Source: Paenibacillus sp. YYML68 (GTDB lineage Bacteria; Bacillota; Bacilli; Paenibacillales; NBRC-103111). From it: a stretch of 64,000 nt of DNA. The translations under genes and the position numbers were made by a program. The notes under the pieces are model-generated. The model was not told where the DNA came from and searched no databases. It worked only from the letters and a program-made list of their open reading frames with translations. This document shows, in pieces, positions 18,459 to 27,184 of this stretch (positions are counted from its first letter, which is position 1; the number at the start of each line of letters is the position of its first letter). The stretch lies in contig NZ_BQYI01000001.1 of NCBI RefSeq assembly GCF_027923405.1, forward strand, positions 3,326,501-3,390,500, given 5' to 3'.

Positions 18459-19486
18459 CGGTACCAGCGCTCCATCAGCTGCGTCATGTCCTTGGACAAG
18501 TACTCGAGCAGCTTGATCACCTTGGCGTAGTCCATACGTGTCGGCCCGAGAATACCAATCGTACCGAGCTGCTGCCCCTCGAACGAGTACGTGGCGGTAA
18601 TGAGTGAGCAGTCGTTGACGGCCTCCAGCTTGTTCTCGCTGCCGATGCGCACTTGAATGCCCGCCGAGGTGGCCGTGCCCTCGAACAGCTGAATGACCTT
18701 CGGCGTCTGGGACAGCAGATCGAGAATGCTCTTGACCTTATCGACGTCCTTGAACTCCGGCTGCGTCAGCATGTTCGTAGAGCCGCCAACGAAGACGCGC
18801 TCCTCCTCATCCGGATGGATGATCGAGTCCAGCATGACGAGCAGCTCCTCGTAGCCTGACACGTAGCGGCTCAGCTCTGTCGAAATTTCGCTGTACAGCT
18901 TCGACTTGAACTGCATGAGCGGCACGTTTTTCAACCTAGCATTCAAGATCGTGACGAACTTCTCAATCTCGCCCATCGGAATGCCCTCGGGAATCGTAAT
19001 CGTCTTGTTCTCCACCTGACCGGTGTTCGTGACGACGATGGCAACGGCGTTCCTGTCGTTCAGTGGTATGATCTGCAGATGCTTCAGCGTCGTCGTCTGC
19101 ATCTCCGGACTCATAATGATCGACGTATACGGCGTCACCTGCGACATAATCATCGCGACCTGCTGAATGACGCGCTCCATCTCCTCCATCCGCTCGGCGA
19201 AAAACCGCTTCAGCATGTTCACCTCATCGGCGGCGACGAGTCCGGACGGCATCAGATGGTCGACGTAATACCTGTAGCCTTTATGTGAAGGAATTCGTCC
19301 AGCCGACGTATGCGGCTGCTCGAGAAATCCCAGCTCTTCGAGATCTGACATCTCATTGCGAATCGTGGCGGGGCTATAGCCCACGTTGCCGTGCTTCGAT
19401 ATGCTCCGTGACCCGATCGGCTCTGCGGAACGAATGTATCCGTCTACGATGGCGCTTAATATTTGTCTCTGGCGTTCGGTCAGCAT
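18455..19486 (-). CDS. hrcA: Heat-inducible transcription repressor HrcA
   Basis: HrcA binds the CIRCE operator and represses class I heat-shock genes until chaperonin activity becomes limiting. The 343-residue protein has the N-terminal winged-helix (MLTERQRQILSAIVDGYI..., PIGSRSISKHGNVGYSPATIRNEMSDLEELG) with LEQPHTSAGRIPSHKGYRYYVD, then the GAF-like dimerisation domain with the family's inserted segment. The start is the ATG at 19486, 8 nt after GGAGGTGG; an upstream GTG-type start at 19519 would fall inside CIRCE DNA. It is the first gene of the operon, just after the CIRCE element, and so represses itself. Confidence 0.97.
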   Translation of the reverse strand: MLTERQRQILSAIVDGYIRSAEPIGSRSISKHGNVGYSPATIRNEMSDLEELGFLEQPHTSAGRIPSHKGYRYYVDHLMPSGLVAADEVNMLKRFFAERMEEMERVIQQVAMIMSQVTPYTSIIMSPEMQTTTLKHLQIIPLNDRNAVAIVVTNTGQVENKTITIPEGIPMGEIEKFVTILNARLKNVPLMQFKSKLYSEISTELSRYVSGYEELLVMLDSIIHPDEEERVFVGGSTNMLTQPEFKDVDKVKSILDLLSQTPKVIQLFEGTATSAGIQVRIGSENKLEAVNDCSLITATYSFEGQQLGTIGILGPTRMDYAKVIKLLEYLSKDMTQLMERWYR

Positions 19487-19512
19487 ATGCGAAACCACCT
19501 CCGGTTCTTTCG

Positions 19513-19539
19513 TTAGCACTCCTCTGTATTGAGTGCTAA
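19513..19539. promoter_or_regulatory. CIRCE operator (HrcA binding site)
   Basis: TTAGCACTC, nine bases (19522-19530), GAGTGCTAA: a perfect match to the CIRCE consensus. It lies between the promoter and the hrcA start, in the transcribed leader, and places the whole hrcA-chaperonin-grpE-dnaK-dnaJ operon under HrcA control. Confidence 0.97.
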
Positions 19540-19549
19540 ACTAATACAA

Positions 19550-19572
19550 AAATAACAGACCTCAAGGGTCTG
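19550..19572 (-). terminator. Terminator-like stem of the GNAT gene, embedded in the hrcA promoter
   Basis: CAGACC/GGTCTG with a 5-nt loop is followed on the minus strand by TTATTTTT, about 9 bp after the GNAT stop codon. It occupies the same bases as the hrcA promoter spacer and -10. Confidence 0.5.
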
Positions 19573-19578
19573 TGTCAA
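19550..19578 (-). promoter_or_regulatory. Sigma-A-type promoter of the hrcA operon
   Basis: On the minus strand a perfect -35 TTGACA (19573-19578) is followed by a 17-bp spacer and TTATTT (19550-19555), with TATTTT one base on. CIRCE begins about 10 bp downstream. The spacer is itself the palindrome CAGACC-CTTGA-GGTCTG. Confidence 0.7.
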
Positions 19579-19580
19579 GT

Positions 19581-20048
19581 TCAATCGAGTCTTTTCAGCA
19601 CAGCGATTTCGTCGCAGCAGTGCTGTTTTTTACAATGGATGCAGTCGCGCCATACCTTCTCGGGAAAGATCTCCTTCTGGACGACGGTGAAGCCGTTTCT
19701 CTCGAAAAAAGCAACCTCATACGTCAGCGCCATCACCTTCGGTATACCCATCTGCCGCGCCTCCTCGACGAGGAAGCTGACAATCTTCTTACCAATACCC
19801 ATTCCCTTATAGCCATCGGTCACCCCTAACGAGCGAATCTCGATCAGGTCTGGACCGAGCTGTGTATTCGAGCCGCAGCCAACGAGCTGCCCGTCTACCT
19901 CGGCTACGACGAACGTGCTCAGCTGATGGCTCAACGTTTCCTTCGAGCGCGGCAGCATGATGCCCTTCTCCGCGTAGCCTTGAATAATGTCGTACAATGT
20001 GTCGATATCCTGTTCAGTTGCCTTGCGGCAGGTCAGGGTCGTCGTCAT
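19581..20048 (-). CDS. GNAT-family N-acetyltransferase (short ArgA-like type)
   Basis: A 155-residue single-domain acetyl-CoA acetyltransferase. The CoA pyrophosphate loop is in VTDGYKGMGIGKKIV (about residues 77-91), preceded by IRSL for the beta-4 strand, and FFERNGF marks the late strand-helix. The C-terminal KVWRDCIHCKKQHCCDE (CxxC plus CC) is shared with short acetyltransferases often annotated as ArgA-like N-acetylglutamate synthases; the acceptor substrate is uncertain here, as no arg genes are near. Start ATG at 20048 after AGGAGGATCC-type sequence. The stop codon abuts the hrcA promoter. Confidence 0.85.
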   Translation of the reverse strand: MTTTLTCRKATEQDIDTLYDIIQGYAEKGIMLPRSKETLSHQLSTFVVAEVDGQLVGCGSNTQLGPDLIEIRSLGVTDGYKGMGIGKKIVSFLVEEARQMGIPKVMALTYEVAFFERNGFTVVQKEIFPEKVWRDCIHCKKQHCCDEIAVLKRLD

Positions 20049-20257
20049 AGGAGGATCCCACCATTCGTTGTATCATATCAGATAATATGAATAAATATAC
20101 AACAAAACGTATAAAGCGATCAACTGTTTTTTTGGGCAGGAGCCCGGCAGGCTATGTACCTCTCCGAGGACCTATACAGTGCCATGACCTGCACAGCATC
20201 CGACAGCCGCACACTCTCCGTTAGCTTCCAGCCGTCTTCGGAAAAGCCCTCCGCCTC

Positions 20258-21436
20258 TTACACCTCGCCCGCCACCTCGCAAGCCTCGAGAAACTGCCCG
20301 AACACCTCGTTGCCGAGCAGAATGCCTTGCCCGGTCAGCCGGTATCCGGCTTCCGTCTGCTCAAGCAGCTTCCGCTCGCACAATCCGCGAATCGCCTTCC
20401 CGAACACTGACTCGAGCTCACGGCCGAATTGCTGGTGGAAATCTGATCGGCTCACACCGCGCAACAGCCGCAGCCCGACCATCATGAAGTCCTCCATCGC
20501 CTCGACCTCGCTCACCTCGCTATGCTGGAGCAGCGGGAGGCCGTTCCGTGTCGCTTCAATATATGGCTGTACACCCTTAATGTTGACATGCCTTGTGCCA
20601 TGCACATAGCCGTGCGCCCCCGCCCCAAGCCCATAGTAGCTCTGGTTGCGCCAATACATGCTGTTGTGCTTGCTCTCATAGCCAGCCTTGGCGAAGTTGC
20701 TGATCTCGTACTGTCCGTACCCGGCCTCGCGCAGCCGATTCATAATATGTACGAACATGCCAACCTCCTCATCCTCCTCGGGAAGCGGCAGCTCGCCGCG
20801 CTCATAGAGAGCATGGAACAGCGTATTCTCCTCGACCTTCAGGCTGTAGATCGAATAGTGGTGCAGCTCGAGCTCTAGCGCCTTCTGCAGCGTATGCTCC
20901 ATGATGTCCACCGTCTGACCGGGCAGACCGAACATCAGATCGATTGACATGTTCGTAAAGCCCGCCTTGCGCGCGTTCTCCAGACTGCGATACACATCAT
21001 CCGTATTATGAATACGCCCAATGCGCTCAAGAAGTGCATTGTCGAACGATTGAACGCCGAAGCTGAGCCGATTGACGCCGCCGCTCTTCATCGCGTGTAG
21101 CTTCTCGGCATCTGTCGTTCCTGGGTTCGCCTCCATCGTGAATTCGAGCTCGGGTGCCCAGTCGCCGAAGTACGTACGTACCCGACTGAGGAAGACGTCC
21201 ATCTGCTCCGGTGTCAGCACGGTCGGCGTCCCACCGCCGACGAAGATCGTCTTGATCGTGCCCGGCGGCACCAGCCGAACCGTCTGTTCCATCTCTCGCT
21301 CCAGCGCGTCGAGATAATCCATCACCGGCTGTCCCTTCAAGATGTAAGAATTGAAGTCACAGTAATGACACTTGTTCGTGCAGAACGGAATATGAATGTA
21401 CACCGCCTCTGGCGTCTGTGTGCGCTGCATCATCAT
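20258..21436 (-). CDS. hemW: Radical SAM heme chaperone HemW (HemN-like)
   Basis: A 392-residue radical-SAM protein; HemW binds heme and delivers it to apo-proteins of the respiratory chain, and was earlier annotated as oxygen-independent coproporphyrinogen oxidase. The cluster motif CTNKCHYCDF is near the N-terminus, followed by IFVGGGTPTVL and VNRLSFGVQSFD. HemW lacks the extra Cys of HemN (CxxxCxxC rather than CxxxCxxCxC), consistent with this call. The start is the ATG at 21436 after GGGGGG; a longer frame to 21508 runs through the lepA terminator. The order lepA-hemW-hrcA is that of B. subtilis. After the stop, the same frame stays open for about 45 more codons (see findings). Confidence 0.93.
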   Translation of the reverse strand: MMMQRTQTPEAVYIHIPFCTNKCHYCDFNSYILKGQPVMDYLDALEREMEQTVRLVPPGTIKTIFVGGGTPTVLTPEQMDVFLSRVRTYFGDWAPELEFTMEANPGTTDAEKLHAMKSGGVNRLSFGVQSFDNALLERIGRIHNTDDVYRSLENARKAGFTNMSIDLMFGLPGQTVDIMEHTLQKALELELHHYSIYSLKVEENTLFHALYERGELPLPEEDEEVGMFVHIMNRLREAGYGQYEISNFAKAGYESKHNSMYWRNQSYYGLGAGAHGYVHGTRHVNIKGVQPYIEATRNGLPLLQHSEVSEVEAMEDFMMVGLRLLRGVSRSDFHQQFGRELESVFGKAIRGLCERKLLEQTEAGYRLTGQGILLGNEVFGQFLEACEVAGEV

Positions 21437-21460
21437 TCGTAGGTATCCCCCCAATAGCTG

Positions 21461-21501
21461 AAAAGCAGGCGTCCGCGAACCGCTCGGAACAGCCTGCTTT
21501 A
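21461..21501 (-). terminator. Terminator after lepA
   Basis: On the minus strand AAAGCAGGC and GCCTGCTTTT form a 9-bp stem with a loop of about 21 nt, 25 bp after the lepA stop and before hemW. Confidence 0.75.
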
Positions 21502-21525
21502 GCAGCAATCATTTATAAGTAACGG

Positions 21526-23340
21526 TTAATTGTCGTCGATCTTCAATACAGCCATGAACGCTTCCTGCGGCACCTCAACGCTGCCGACCTGCTTCATCCG
21601 CTTCTTACCTTCCTTCTGCTTCTCGAGCAGCTTCCGCTTACGCGAGATGTCACCGCCGTAGCACTTGGCAAGAACGTTCTTGCGCATCGCCTTAACCGTC
21701 TCACGCGCGATAACCTTCTGTCCGATCGTCGCCTGAATCGGCACCTCGAACATTTGGCGCGGAATGAGCTCGCGCAGCTTCTCGCAGATGATACGTCCGC
21801 GCTGGTACGCACGGTCGCGATGGACGATGAACGACAGTGCATCGACCTGCTCGTTGTTAAGCAGAATGTCCATCTTGACCAGATTCGTCCGCTTGTAGCC
21901 GGAAATCTCGTAATCGAACGAGGCGTAGCCCTTCGTGCTCGACTTCAGCTGGTCGAAGAAATCGTAGACGATCTCGGACAGCGGAATGTCGTACGTGAGC
22001 GTCACGCGCGTCGTGTCGAGGTACTCCATGTTGATGAACTCGCCGCGCTTGCCTTGACACAGCTCCATGATTGCCCCGACATAGTCGTTCGGCACGATAA
22101 TCTTCGCCTTGACGAACGGCTCCTCGACATAGTCGATCTTACCTGGCTCCGGGAAGAGTGACGGATTCTCGATGCTGATCGTATCGCCGTTCGTCTGCGT
22201 AACTCGGAACACTACGCTCGGCGCCGTCGTAATGAGCGGAATATCGAATTCGCGTTCGATGCGCTCTTGAATGACGTCCATGTGCAGCAGACCGAGGAAG
22301 CCGCATCGGAAGCCGAAGCCGAGCGCCGTTGATGTCTCCGGCTCGAAGCTGAGCGATGCGTCGTTCAGCTGCAGCTTCTCGAGCGCCTCGCGCAGATCGT
22401 TGTATTCGCTCGTCTCGATCGGGTACAGTCCGCAAAATACCATCGGGTTAATTTTGCGGTAGCCTGGCAGCGGCTCTAGCGTCGGGTTCTTCGCATCGGT
22501 CACCGTATCACCGACTCGCGTATCGCCCACATTCTTGATGCCTGCGACGATGAAGCCAACGTCGCCAACCTCCAGCGAGTCGACAATGCCCATGCGCGGC
22601 TTGAACGCGCCGACCTCGATGACCTCGAACGTCTTGTCGGTCGCCATGAACTTGATCTTGGACCCCGCCTTGATCGAACCGTCGAGGACGCGCACGTACA
22701 CAATAACGCCCTTATATGCGTCGTAATGCGAGTCGAAGATCAGCGCCTTCAGCGGCTTATCCGTCTCACCCGTCGGCGCCGGCACCTTCTGCACGATCTG
22801 CTCGAGAATTTCCTTGATGCCGATCCCAGCCTTCGCAGAGGCAAGCACCGCGTCGCTCGCGTCAAGACCGATGACGTCCTCGACCTCCTGCTTGACCCGC
22901 TCCGGATCAGCGCTCGGCAGGTCGATCTTGTTGATGACCGGAAGAATCTCCAGATTGTTGTCGAGCGCAAGATACACGTTCGCGAGCGTCTGCGCCTCGA
23001 TGCCCTGAGCTGCGTCGACAACGAGCAACGCCCCTTCACAGGCCGCAAGGCTTCGCGACACTTCGTACGTGAAGTCGACGTGTCCTGGCGTATCGATCAG
23101 ATTCAATATATATTCTTCACCGTTCTCCGCCCGGTAGTTCAAGCGCACGGCCTGAAGCTTGATCGTAATGCCCCGCTCCCGCTCCAGGTCCATCTGGTCG
23201 AGTACCTGCTCCTGCATTTCCCGTGAGCTGAGCGCTCCCGTGAATTCAAGAATGCGGTCGGCCAGCGTCGATTTCCCGTGGTCAATGTGCGCTATAATAC
23301 AGAAGTTTCTAATTTTCTTTTGTCTCGCTTGAATATCCAT
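21526..23340 (-). CDS. lepA: Elongation factor 4 (LepA), translational GTPase
   Basis: A 604-residue GTPase that acts on stalled or initiating ribosomes; in E. coli it promotes back-translocation or initiation steps. The GTPase domain has [15 protein letters not shown] (P-loop), [16 protein letters not shown] and VINKIDLP. The EF-G-like domains follow, with [25 protein letters not shown], and the LepA-specific C-terminal domain contains [29 protein letters not shown] chose the ATG at 23340 ([13 protein letters not shown]) after GTGAGG; a TTG three codons earlier is less likely. Confidence 0.97.
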   Translation of the reverse strand: MDIQARQKKIRNFCIIAHIDHGKSTLADRILEFTGALSSREMQEQVLDQMDLERERGITIKLQAVRLNYRAENGEEYILNLIDTPGHVDFTYEVSRSLAACEGALLVVDAAQGIEAQTLANVYLALDNNLEILPVINKIDLPSADPERVKQEVEDVIGLDASDAVLASAKAGIGIKEILEQIVQKVPAPTGETDKPLKALIFDSHYDAYKGVIVYVRVLDGSIKAGSKIKFMATDKTFEVIEVGAFKPRMGIVDSLEVGDVGFIVAGIKNVGDTRVGDTVTDAKNPTLEPLPGYRKINPMVFCGLYPIETSEYNDLREALEKLQLNDASLSFEPETSTALGFGFRCGFLGLLHMDVIQERIEREFDIPLITTAPSVVFRVTQTNGDTISIENPSLFPEPGKIDYVEEPFVKAKIIVPNDYVGAIMELCQGKRGEFINMEYLDTTRVTLTYDIPLSEIVYDFFDQLKSSTKGYASFDYEISGYKRTNLVKMDILLNNEQVDALSFIVHRDRAYQRGRIICEKLRELIPRQMFEVPIQATIGQKVIARETVKAMRKNVLAKCYGGDISRKRKLLEKQKEGKKRMKQVGSVEVPQEAFMAVLKIDDN

Positions 23341-23452
23341 CGGCAGCAAACCTCACTAAACTGGCGTTTTGTACAATACTTTTCATTATAGCAGTTGTGC
23401 GGGCGTGCGGCAATGTACATGGCAAAAAGCAGGCTCGCTCCCGCGACCCCGC

Positions 23453-23968
23453 TTACTTGAACAGCCCCTCGAACGTCGACACGACCGTTCGAATGCCATG
23501 ATACGCTGCCAGCTGCAGCAGCTCTCCTGTCTTGTTGCCGAGCCGATTGACATCGGTGACCGTCGCCGGCTCCTGCGGCCGCATGGCCATCGGCTGCGCC
23601 TGCGGCTTCTGCTGCGCGGCAGCCTTCGGCTGGGGCGGCGGCGAAGCGCTGCCAGCCGCCTGTGCAGCCGGGCGCGGGCTGTCCCCCGCCCGCTGCTGCG
23701 ATGTCGCCGCCGCTGCTGCGCCCTGCGGCGGCTGCTTCCCTGCCGGCGCCGCTTGGGCCTGCGCCGGCTCAGCCTTCGCTGGCTTCGGCGACGCAGCCGA
23801 AGCCTGACCTGCTGCGGGCGGCGCTACCGATGCCGCCCCGCTGCTCGTGCCGAGCGGCCCTGCGATCCGCTCGGTGCCCTTCGTCGCCAGCGCTACGCCG
23901 AAGAAGAGACAGAAGGCCATCGCCGCGACGAGGCCAACTGCTTTTACAATACCGCTGCTCATATTCAC
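23453..23968 (-). CDS. YqxA-like membrane-anchored protein (DUF3679 type)
   Basis: A 171-residue protein with one N-terminal transmembrane segment (about residues 8-28, VKAVGLVAAMAFCLFFGVALA). A long Ala/Pro/Gln/Lys low-complexity linker follows (about 40-130), then a short conserved-looking tail (VTDVNRLGNKTGELLQLAAYHGIRTVVSTFEGLFK). Its position between spoIIP and lepA equals that of B. subtilis yqxA, and the LFFGVALA segment fits that family; the match is mostly by synteny. Function unknown, possibly sporulation-linked as it lies 12 bp after spoIIP. The linker is very GC-rich and may vary in length between strains. Confidence 0.65.
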   Translation of the reverse strand: MNMSSGIVKAVGLVAAMAFCLFFGVALATKGTERIAGPLGTSSGAASVAPPAAGQASAASPKPAKAEPAQAQAAPAGKQPPQGAAAAATSQQRAGDSPRPAAQAAGSASPPPQPKAAAQQKPQAQPMAMRPQEPATVTDVNRLGNKTGELLQLAAYHGIRTVVSTFEGLFK

Positions 23969-23980
23969 TGGCCTCCCTCA

Positions 23981-25285
23981 TTAGCTCGTCTTCTTCTCGA
24001 CTTGCTTCGCGTCCTGTGGCGACGGCTTCGCGTCGACCTTCTCCGCATTCATGATCACCTCGGCGATCGCGGCTGCGAGCACGTCAGCGGTCCGGTAGCA
24101 TTCCTCGAACGTGTTGTCGACCCCGCCCACCTCGACCAGCAATGTATTCGGCGAGAACGTCTGGTTGTAGACGCCGTTGCCTTCGCCGCTCTTCGCATGA
24201 ATACCCTTGGAGATGCCGGGATGCGTCCGCTCCAGCACCGCATTGACCTTCTCCGCGAATTCATAGTTCTGCTTCCAGTTCGGATTTTTCCCACCGATTA
24301 TAAAATATATTTGCGCATAATCTTTACCCTCAATACGCGCTGTCGTCTTCTCTCTCCGCTGGGAATCACGATGGATATCGAAGTAATATTTCAGGTCCGG
24401 GTGCCCGGCCGATGCTTCCTGCAGCGTTTTCAGAGAATACTTGTAGGAATAATAGTAATTGAAGCCCTTCTCAATCGCCGGATAGTTCTTGTCCGAATGC
24501 ACCGCTCCGACCCCTTCCTTCTCCAGCTGCTGGGCAAGACGACGGCCGACGAGCGTAATGTTCTTCTTCGGGTCGTAAGCGCGATCCGGGTCCTTCACAC
24601 CGGGCAGCTCCGGCAAGTACGACTCCTGGTTGTGAGATTGATAGATGAAGGCGACGTTCTTGCCTGCGGTCACCGGCGGCTTGTTGCCCGACTCCTGCGG
24701 CACCTCCGGTCCGTGCATCGGCCCATCAGCCGATGGCTGCTCCGATTGCGGTATCGCCGTAATCGAGCCCTCTATCCCGTGATCCGAATGGTCGAACACC
24801 TCGGACGGCGGGCTGTAATCCTCAGGCGAGTCCGTCGCATGGCTGAGCGGCACCGAGCGACCCTGCGCCATTCCGGCTACCTCTCTAGCCAGCAGTGTCT
24901 TCGGATCGTTCGGATTCAGGTCGGTGACCATCGCGAACAAGAACCTTGAGACGTTCGTCTGCGAGAACGTGAAGCCGCCCTCCTGCCCCTGCATCCCCGG
25001 CACCTCCAGCCCCATCATATCCGTGAAAAACTGGCTCGACACCGACGCGGCAAGTCCCTTCATCGAGGCGTTCGGTGACGTGCCGCTCAGCTTCCCCTGT
25101 ACGAAGCCTAGCAATCCGAGCACCATAAACAAGATCAGCCAACCGACCATTAATAGCGATATCGTTTTCGAGTATACCCCGAATCCATGTCCAGTTCTTC
25201 TCACTCTCGTTAAGCTCCCAAGCTCGGCAGGCCGCTTCACGAATATCCCTCCCTCAATCTGCGACAGCTGCGGCCTCTGCGTCAT
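23981..25285 (-). CDS. spoIIP: Stage II sporulation protein P
   Basis: A 434-residue cell-wall amidase and endopeptidase of the SpoIID-SpoIIM-SpoIIP engulfment machine in the mother cell. It has a cytoplasmic N-tail (to about 37), one transmembrane helix (about 40-62, ISLLMVGWLILFMVLGLLGFV), a variable linker to about 205, and the SpoIIP catalytic domain. Metal-site motifs are YQSHNQESYLPEL, FDIHRDSQRR and LLVEVGGVDNTFEEC. The family is normally made under sigma-E; no convincing sigma-E promoter was assigned. The ATG at 25285 follows AGGAC. It is followed closely by the YqxA-like gene, probably as one operon. Confidence 0.95.
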   Translation of the reverse strand: MTQRPQLSQIEGGIFVKRPAELGSLTRVRRTGHGFGVYSKTISLLMVGWLILFMVLGLLGFVQGKLSGTSPNASMKGLAASVSSQFFTDMMGLEVPGMQGQEGGFTFSQTNVSRFLFAMVTDLNPNDPKTLLAREVAGMAQGRSVPLSHATDSPEDYSPPSEVFDHSDHGIEGSITAIPQSEQPSADGPMHGPEVPQESGNKPPVTAGKNVAFIYQSHNQESYLPELPGVKDPDRAYDPKKNITLVGRRLAQQLEKEGVGAVHSDKNYPAIEKGFNYYYSYKYSLKTLQEASAGHPDLKYYFDIHRDSQRREKTTARIEGKDYAQIYFIIGGKNPNWKQNYEFAEKVNAVLERTHPGISKGIHAKSGEGNGVYNQTFSPNTLLVEVGGVDNTFEECYRTADVLAAAIAEVIMNAEKVDAKPSPQDAKQVEKKTS

Positions 25286-25417
25286 CCGTCCTGCGCATGA
25301 CCGGACGCCTTGACCGCTTGTCTTCGTCCTTCTAGTAATTACTCTATGAGGGTCTGCCGAATGGTAGAACTATTTTTTGTATAACTAGCTGGGAGCTTAC
25401 GAGAGTTGGAGGGGGAT

Positions 25418-25481
25418 AAAAAATAGAGCCGCCTGCCAGCAGCTCGGTTCAACAGGAACAGAGGTGCTGGAGCGACTCTAT
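25418..25481 (-). terminator. Terminator after gpr
   Basis: On the minus strand ATAGAGTCGCTCCAGCA pairs imperfectly with TGCTGGCAGGCGGCTCTAT, followed by TTTTTT. It is the main feature of the 304-bp gap between gpr and spoIIP (25286-25589); the rest of the gap shows nothing else convincing. Confidence 0.7.
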
Positions 25482-25589
25482 CGTGGGGGTGACAGCGGCT
25501 GCTGTGGTGATGTGGCGCGTACGCTTCCGTTAGCGTGCCAAAGGTAGCTCTGCACCTGAGGCGGCTTGGAGCTTGCAAGCTAGCTCGTG

Positions 25590-26588
25590 CTAGTGCGTAT
25601 ACGCCGACACGTTGTTCACGTCGACCGCTTCATGCAGCGCGGCGTTCAAGCCGTTCGCAATAATGTTAGCAATATCCTCGATGAACTGATCGATCTCCTT
25701 CGGCGTCACGAGCAGATCGTGACCGAGCGGATTCAGCACCTCGCGTACGAGCGACAGACGCTCCTGCTCCTGCATCGTGTCCATCAGCCCGAGAATATGA
25801 CCCGTGTTCGACGTCTGCCGGGCAAAATGCGCATGCATCATATCAAATGCATTGTTCACGATCGTAGACGCATAGACGACCGTCGGCACGCCGATCGCAA
25901 TGACGGGCACGCCGAGCGTCTGCTGCGTCAGCCCCTTGCGCTTGTTGCCGATGCCCGAGCCTGGATGAATGCCCGTATCGGCGATCTGAATCGTCGTATT
26001 GACGCGTTCCAGCGAGCGGGACGCCAGCGCGTCGATCGCGATAACGAGATCCGGCTTCGAACGCTCGACGATGCCCTGCACGATGTCGCTCGTCTCGATG
26101 CCGGTAATACCGAGCACACCCGGCGCGACAGCGCTGACACGACGGTAGCCCGGGCTAACCTGCTCTGGCATCAGCTCGAAGTAATGACGCGTTACCATAA
26201 TGTTCTCCACCGCGATCGGGCCGAGCGCGTCCGGGGTGACGTTCCAGTTGCCAAGTCCGATGACGAGCACGCTTGCATTCGGTCCAATGTTCAGCTTGCG
26301 CAGGAACTGCTCGAACTCACGGGCGAACAGCGTCGCGACACGGTCCTGCAGCTCGCTGTCCTTTTTGCGGAGCTCCGGCACCTCGATCGTAATGTAATGA
26401 CCCGGCAGCTTGCCGATCGCGCGCGAGCCTTCCTCGGATGTAATATCGACCAGACTGACACGGATGCCTTCCTCGTTCTTCGTCGACGTATGTACGCCCG
26501 GAATGGCCGAGCCTGGCGCAGCCGCCAGCTCATGGGCCTCCAGCGCAAGGTCGGTACGTACCGAATATTCGCTTAAATCCAGATCCAT
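25590..26588 (-). CDS. gpr: Germination protease GPR
   Basis: A 332-residue aspartic-type protease that degrades small acid-soluble spore proteins at germination. It is made as a zymogen in the forespore and self-processed near the N-terminus; the processing-region motif YSVRTDLALEA is present at residues 8-18. Other family stretches are VLVIGLGNWNVTPDALGP, AVAPGVLGITGIETSD, IAIDALASRSLERVNTTIQIADTGIHPGSG and GVPVIAIGVPTVVYAST. Length is close to the usual 370, at the short end. The ATG follows AAAGGGGAA. It is divergent from rpsT, as in other Bacilli. Confidence 0.97.
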   Translation of the reverse strand: MDLDLSEYSVRTDLALEAHELAAAPGSAIPGVHTSTKNEEGIRVSLVDITSEEGSRAIGKLPGHYITIEVPELRKKDSELQDRVATLFAREFEQFLRKLNIGPNASVLVIGLGNWNVTPDALGPIAVENIMVTRHYFELMPEQVSPGYRRVSAVAPGVLGITGIETSDIVQGIVERSKPDLVIAIDALASRSLERVNTTIQIADTGIHPGSGIGNKRKGLTQQTLGVPVIAIGVPTVVYASTIVNNAFDMMHAHFARQTSNTGHILGLMDTMQEQERLSLVREVLNPLGHDLLVTPKEIDQFIEDIANIIANGLNAALHEAVDVNNVSAYTH

Positions 26589-26681
26589 GGATAAATTCCC
26601 CTTTCGTGAGCTATCATCTTATAGTGTGTGATCATTCGGCTGTTGTTATACAAAAGATTAGAAGCGCTCCGTTCGTTTCTA

Positions 26682-26710
26682 TTGCTTTTTAAAATTGGGC
26701 ATGTTAGAAT
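26682..26710 (+). promoter_or_regulatory. Sigma-A-type promoter of rpsT
   Basis: TTGCTT (26682-26687), 17-bp spacer, TAGAAT (26705-26710), giving a leader of about 55 nt before the rpsT start. Confidence 0.55.
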
Positions 26711-26771
26711 ATCTAAAGTTGTCAACAAGCTAAGTATTGTTTGTTTGCAAGTTGTAGTAGGAGGTGAAGTC

Positions 26772-27044
26772 ATGCCAAACATTAAATCCGCGATTAAACG
26801 TGTTAAGGTGAGCGAGAAGCGTCGTCTTCGCAACGCATCTCACAAATCTGCACTTCGTACTGCTGTAAAAGCTTTCGAAACGGCTGCAGCAGGCAGCAGC
26901 GTGGAAACTGCTCAAGCCGCTCTGGTTAGCGCCAGCAAGAAGCTTGATAAAGCTGTAACCAAAGGTTTGATCCACAAAAATGCAGCTGCCCGCAAAAAGT
27001 CCCGTCTTGCGAAAAAGCTCAACGCTATTGCTGCTCAAGGCTAA
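26772..27044 (+). CDS. rpsT: 30S ribosomal protein S20
   Basis: A 90-residue, Lys/Arg/Ala-rich, all-helical protein binding 16S rRNA in the body of the small subunit. It begins [20 protein letters not shown] and contains [28 protein letters not shown], both typical of S20. The start is the ATG at 26772 after AGGAGGTGAAGT, not the earlier in-frame ATG at 26628. It is one of few plus-strand genes here, has its own promoter and terminator, and converges on holA. Confidence 0.98.
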   Translation: MPNIKSAIKRVKVSEKRRLRNASHKSALRTAVKAFETAAAGSSVETAQAALVSASKKLDKAVTKGLIHKNAAARKKSRLAKKLNAIAAQG

Positions 27045-27076
27045 GCGTTCAGAATACAAGCATGCGACAAAGACGA

Positions 27077-27110
27077 AAAACCGTGTCCTTGATGGACATG
27101 GTTTTTTTTG
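27077..27110 (+). terminator. Terminator of rpsT
   Basis: AAACCGTGTCC, TTGAT loop, GGACATGGTTT, then a run of T; about 30 bp after the rpsT stop. Confidence 0.9.
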
Positions 27111-27184
27111 CGTTTATAGGTGCTACCGTGAAACCGTGAAGAATGCCAAATAATAATAGAGGAAGAAGCTCTCGCAGAGCCTCC

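Noticed and set aside
23369..24949. 526-residue plus-strand frame opposite spoIIP and the YqxA-like gene
   Set aside because: Covers two real minus-strand genes and has an Arg/Leu shadow composition.
25339..25578. 79-residue minus-strand frame after gpr
   Set aside because: It spans the gpr terminator and has no ribosome site.
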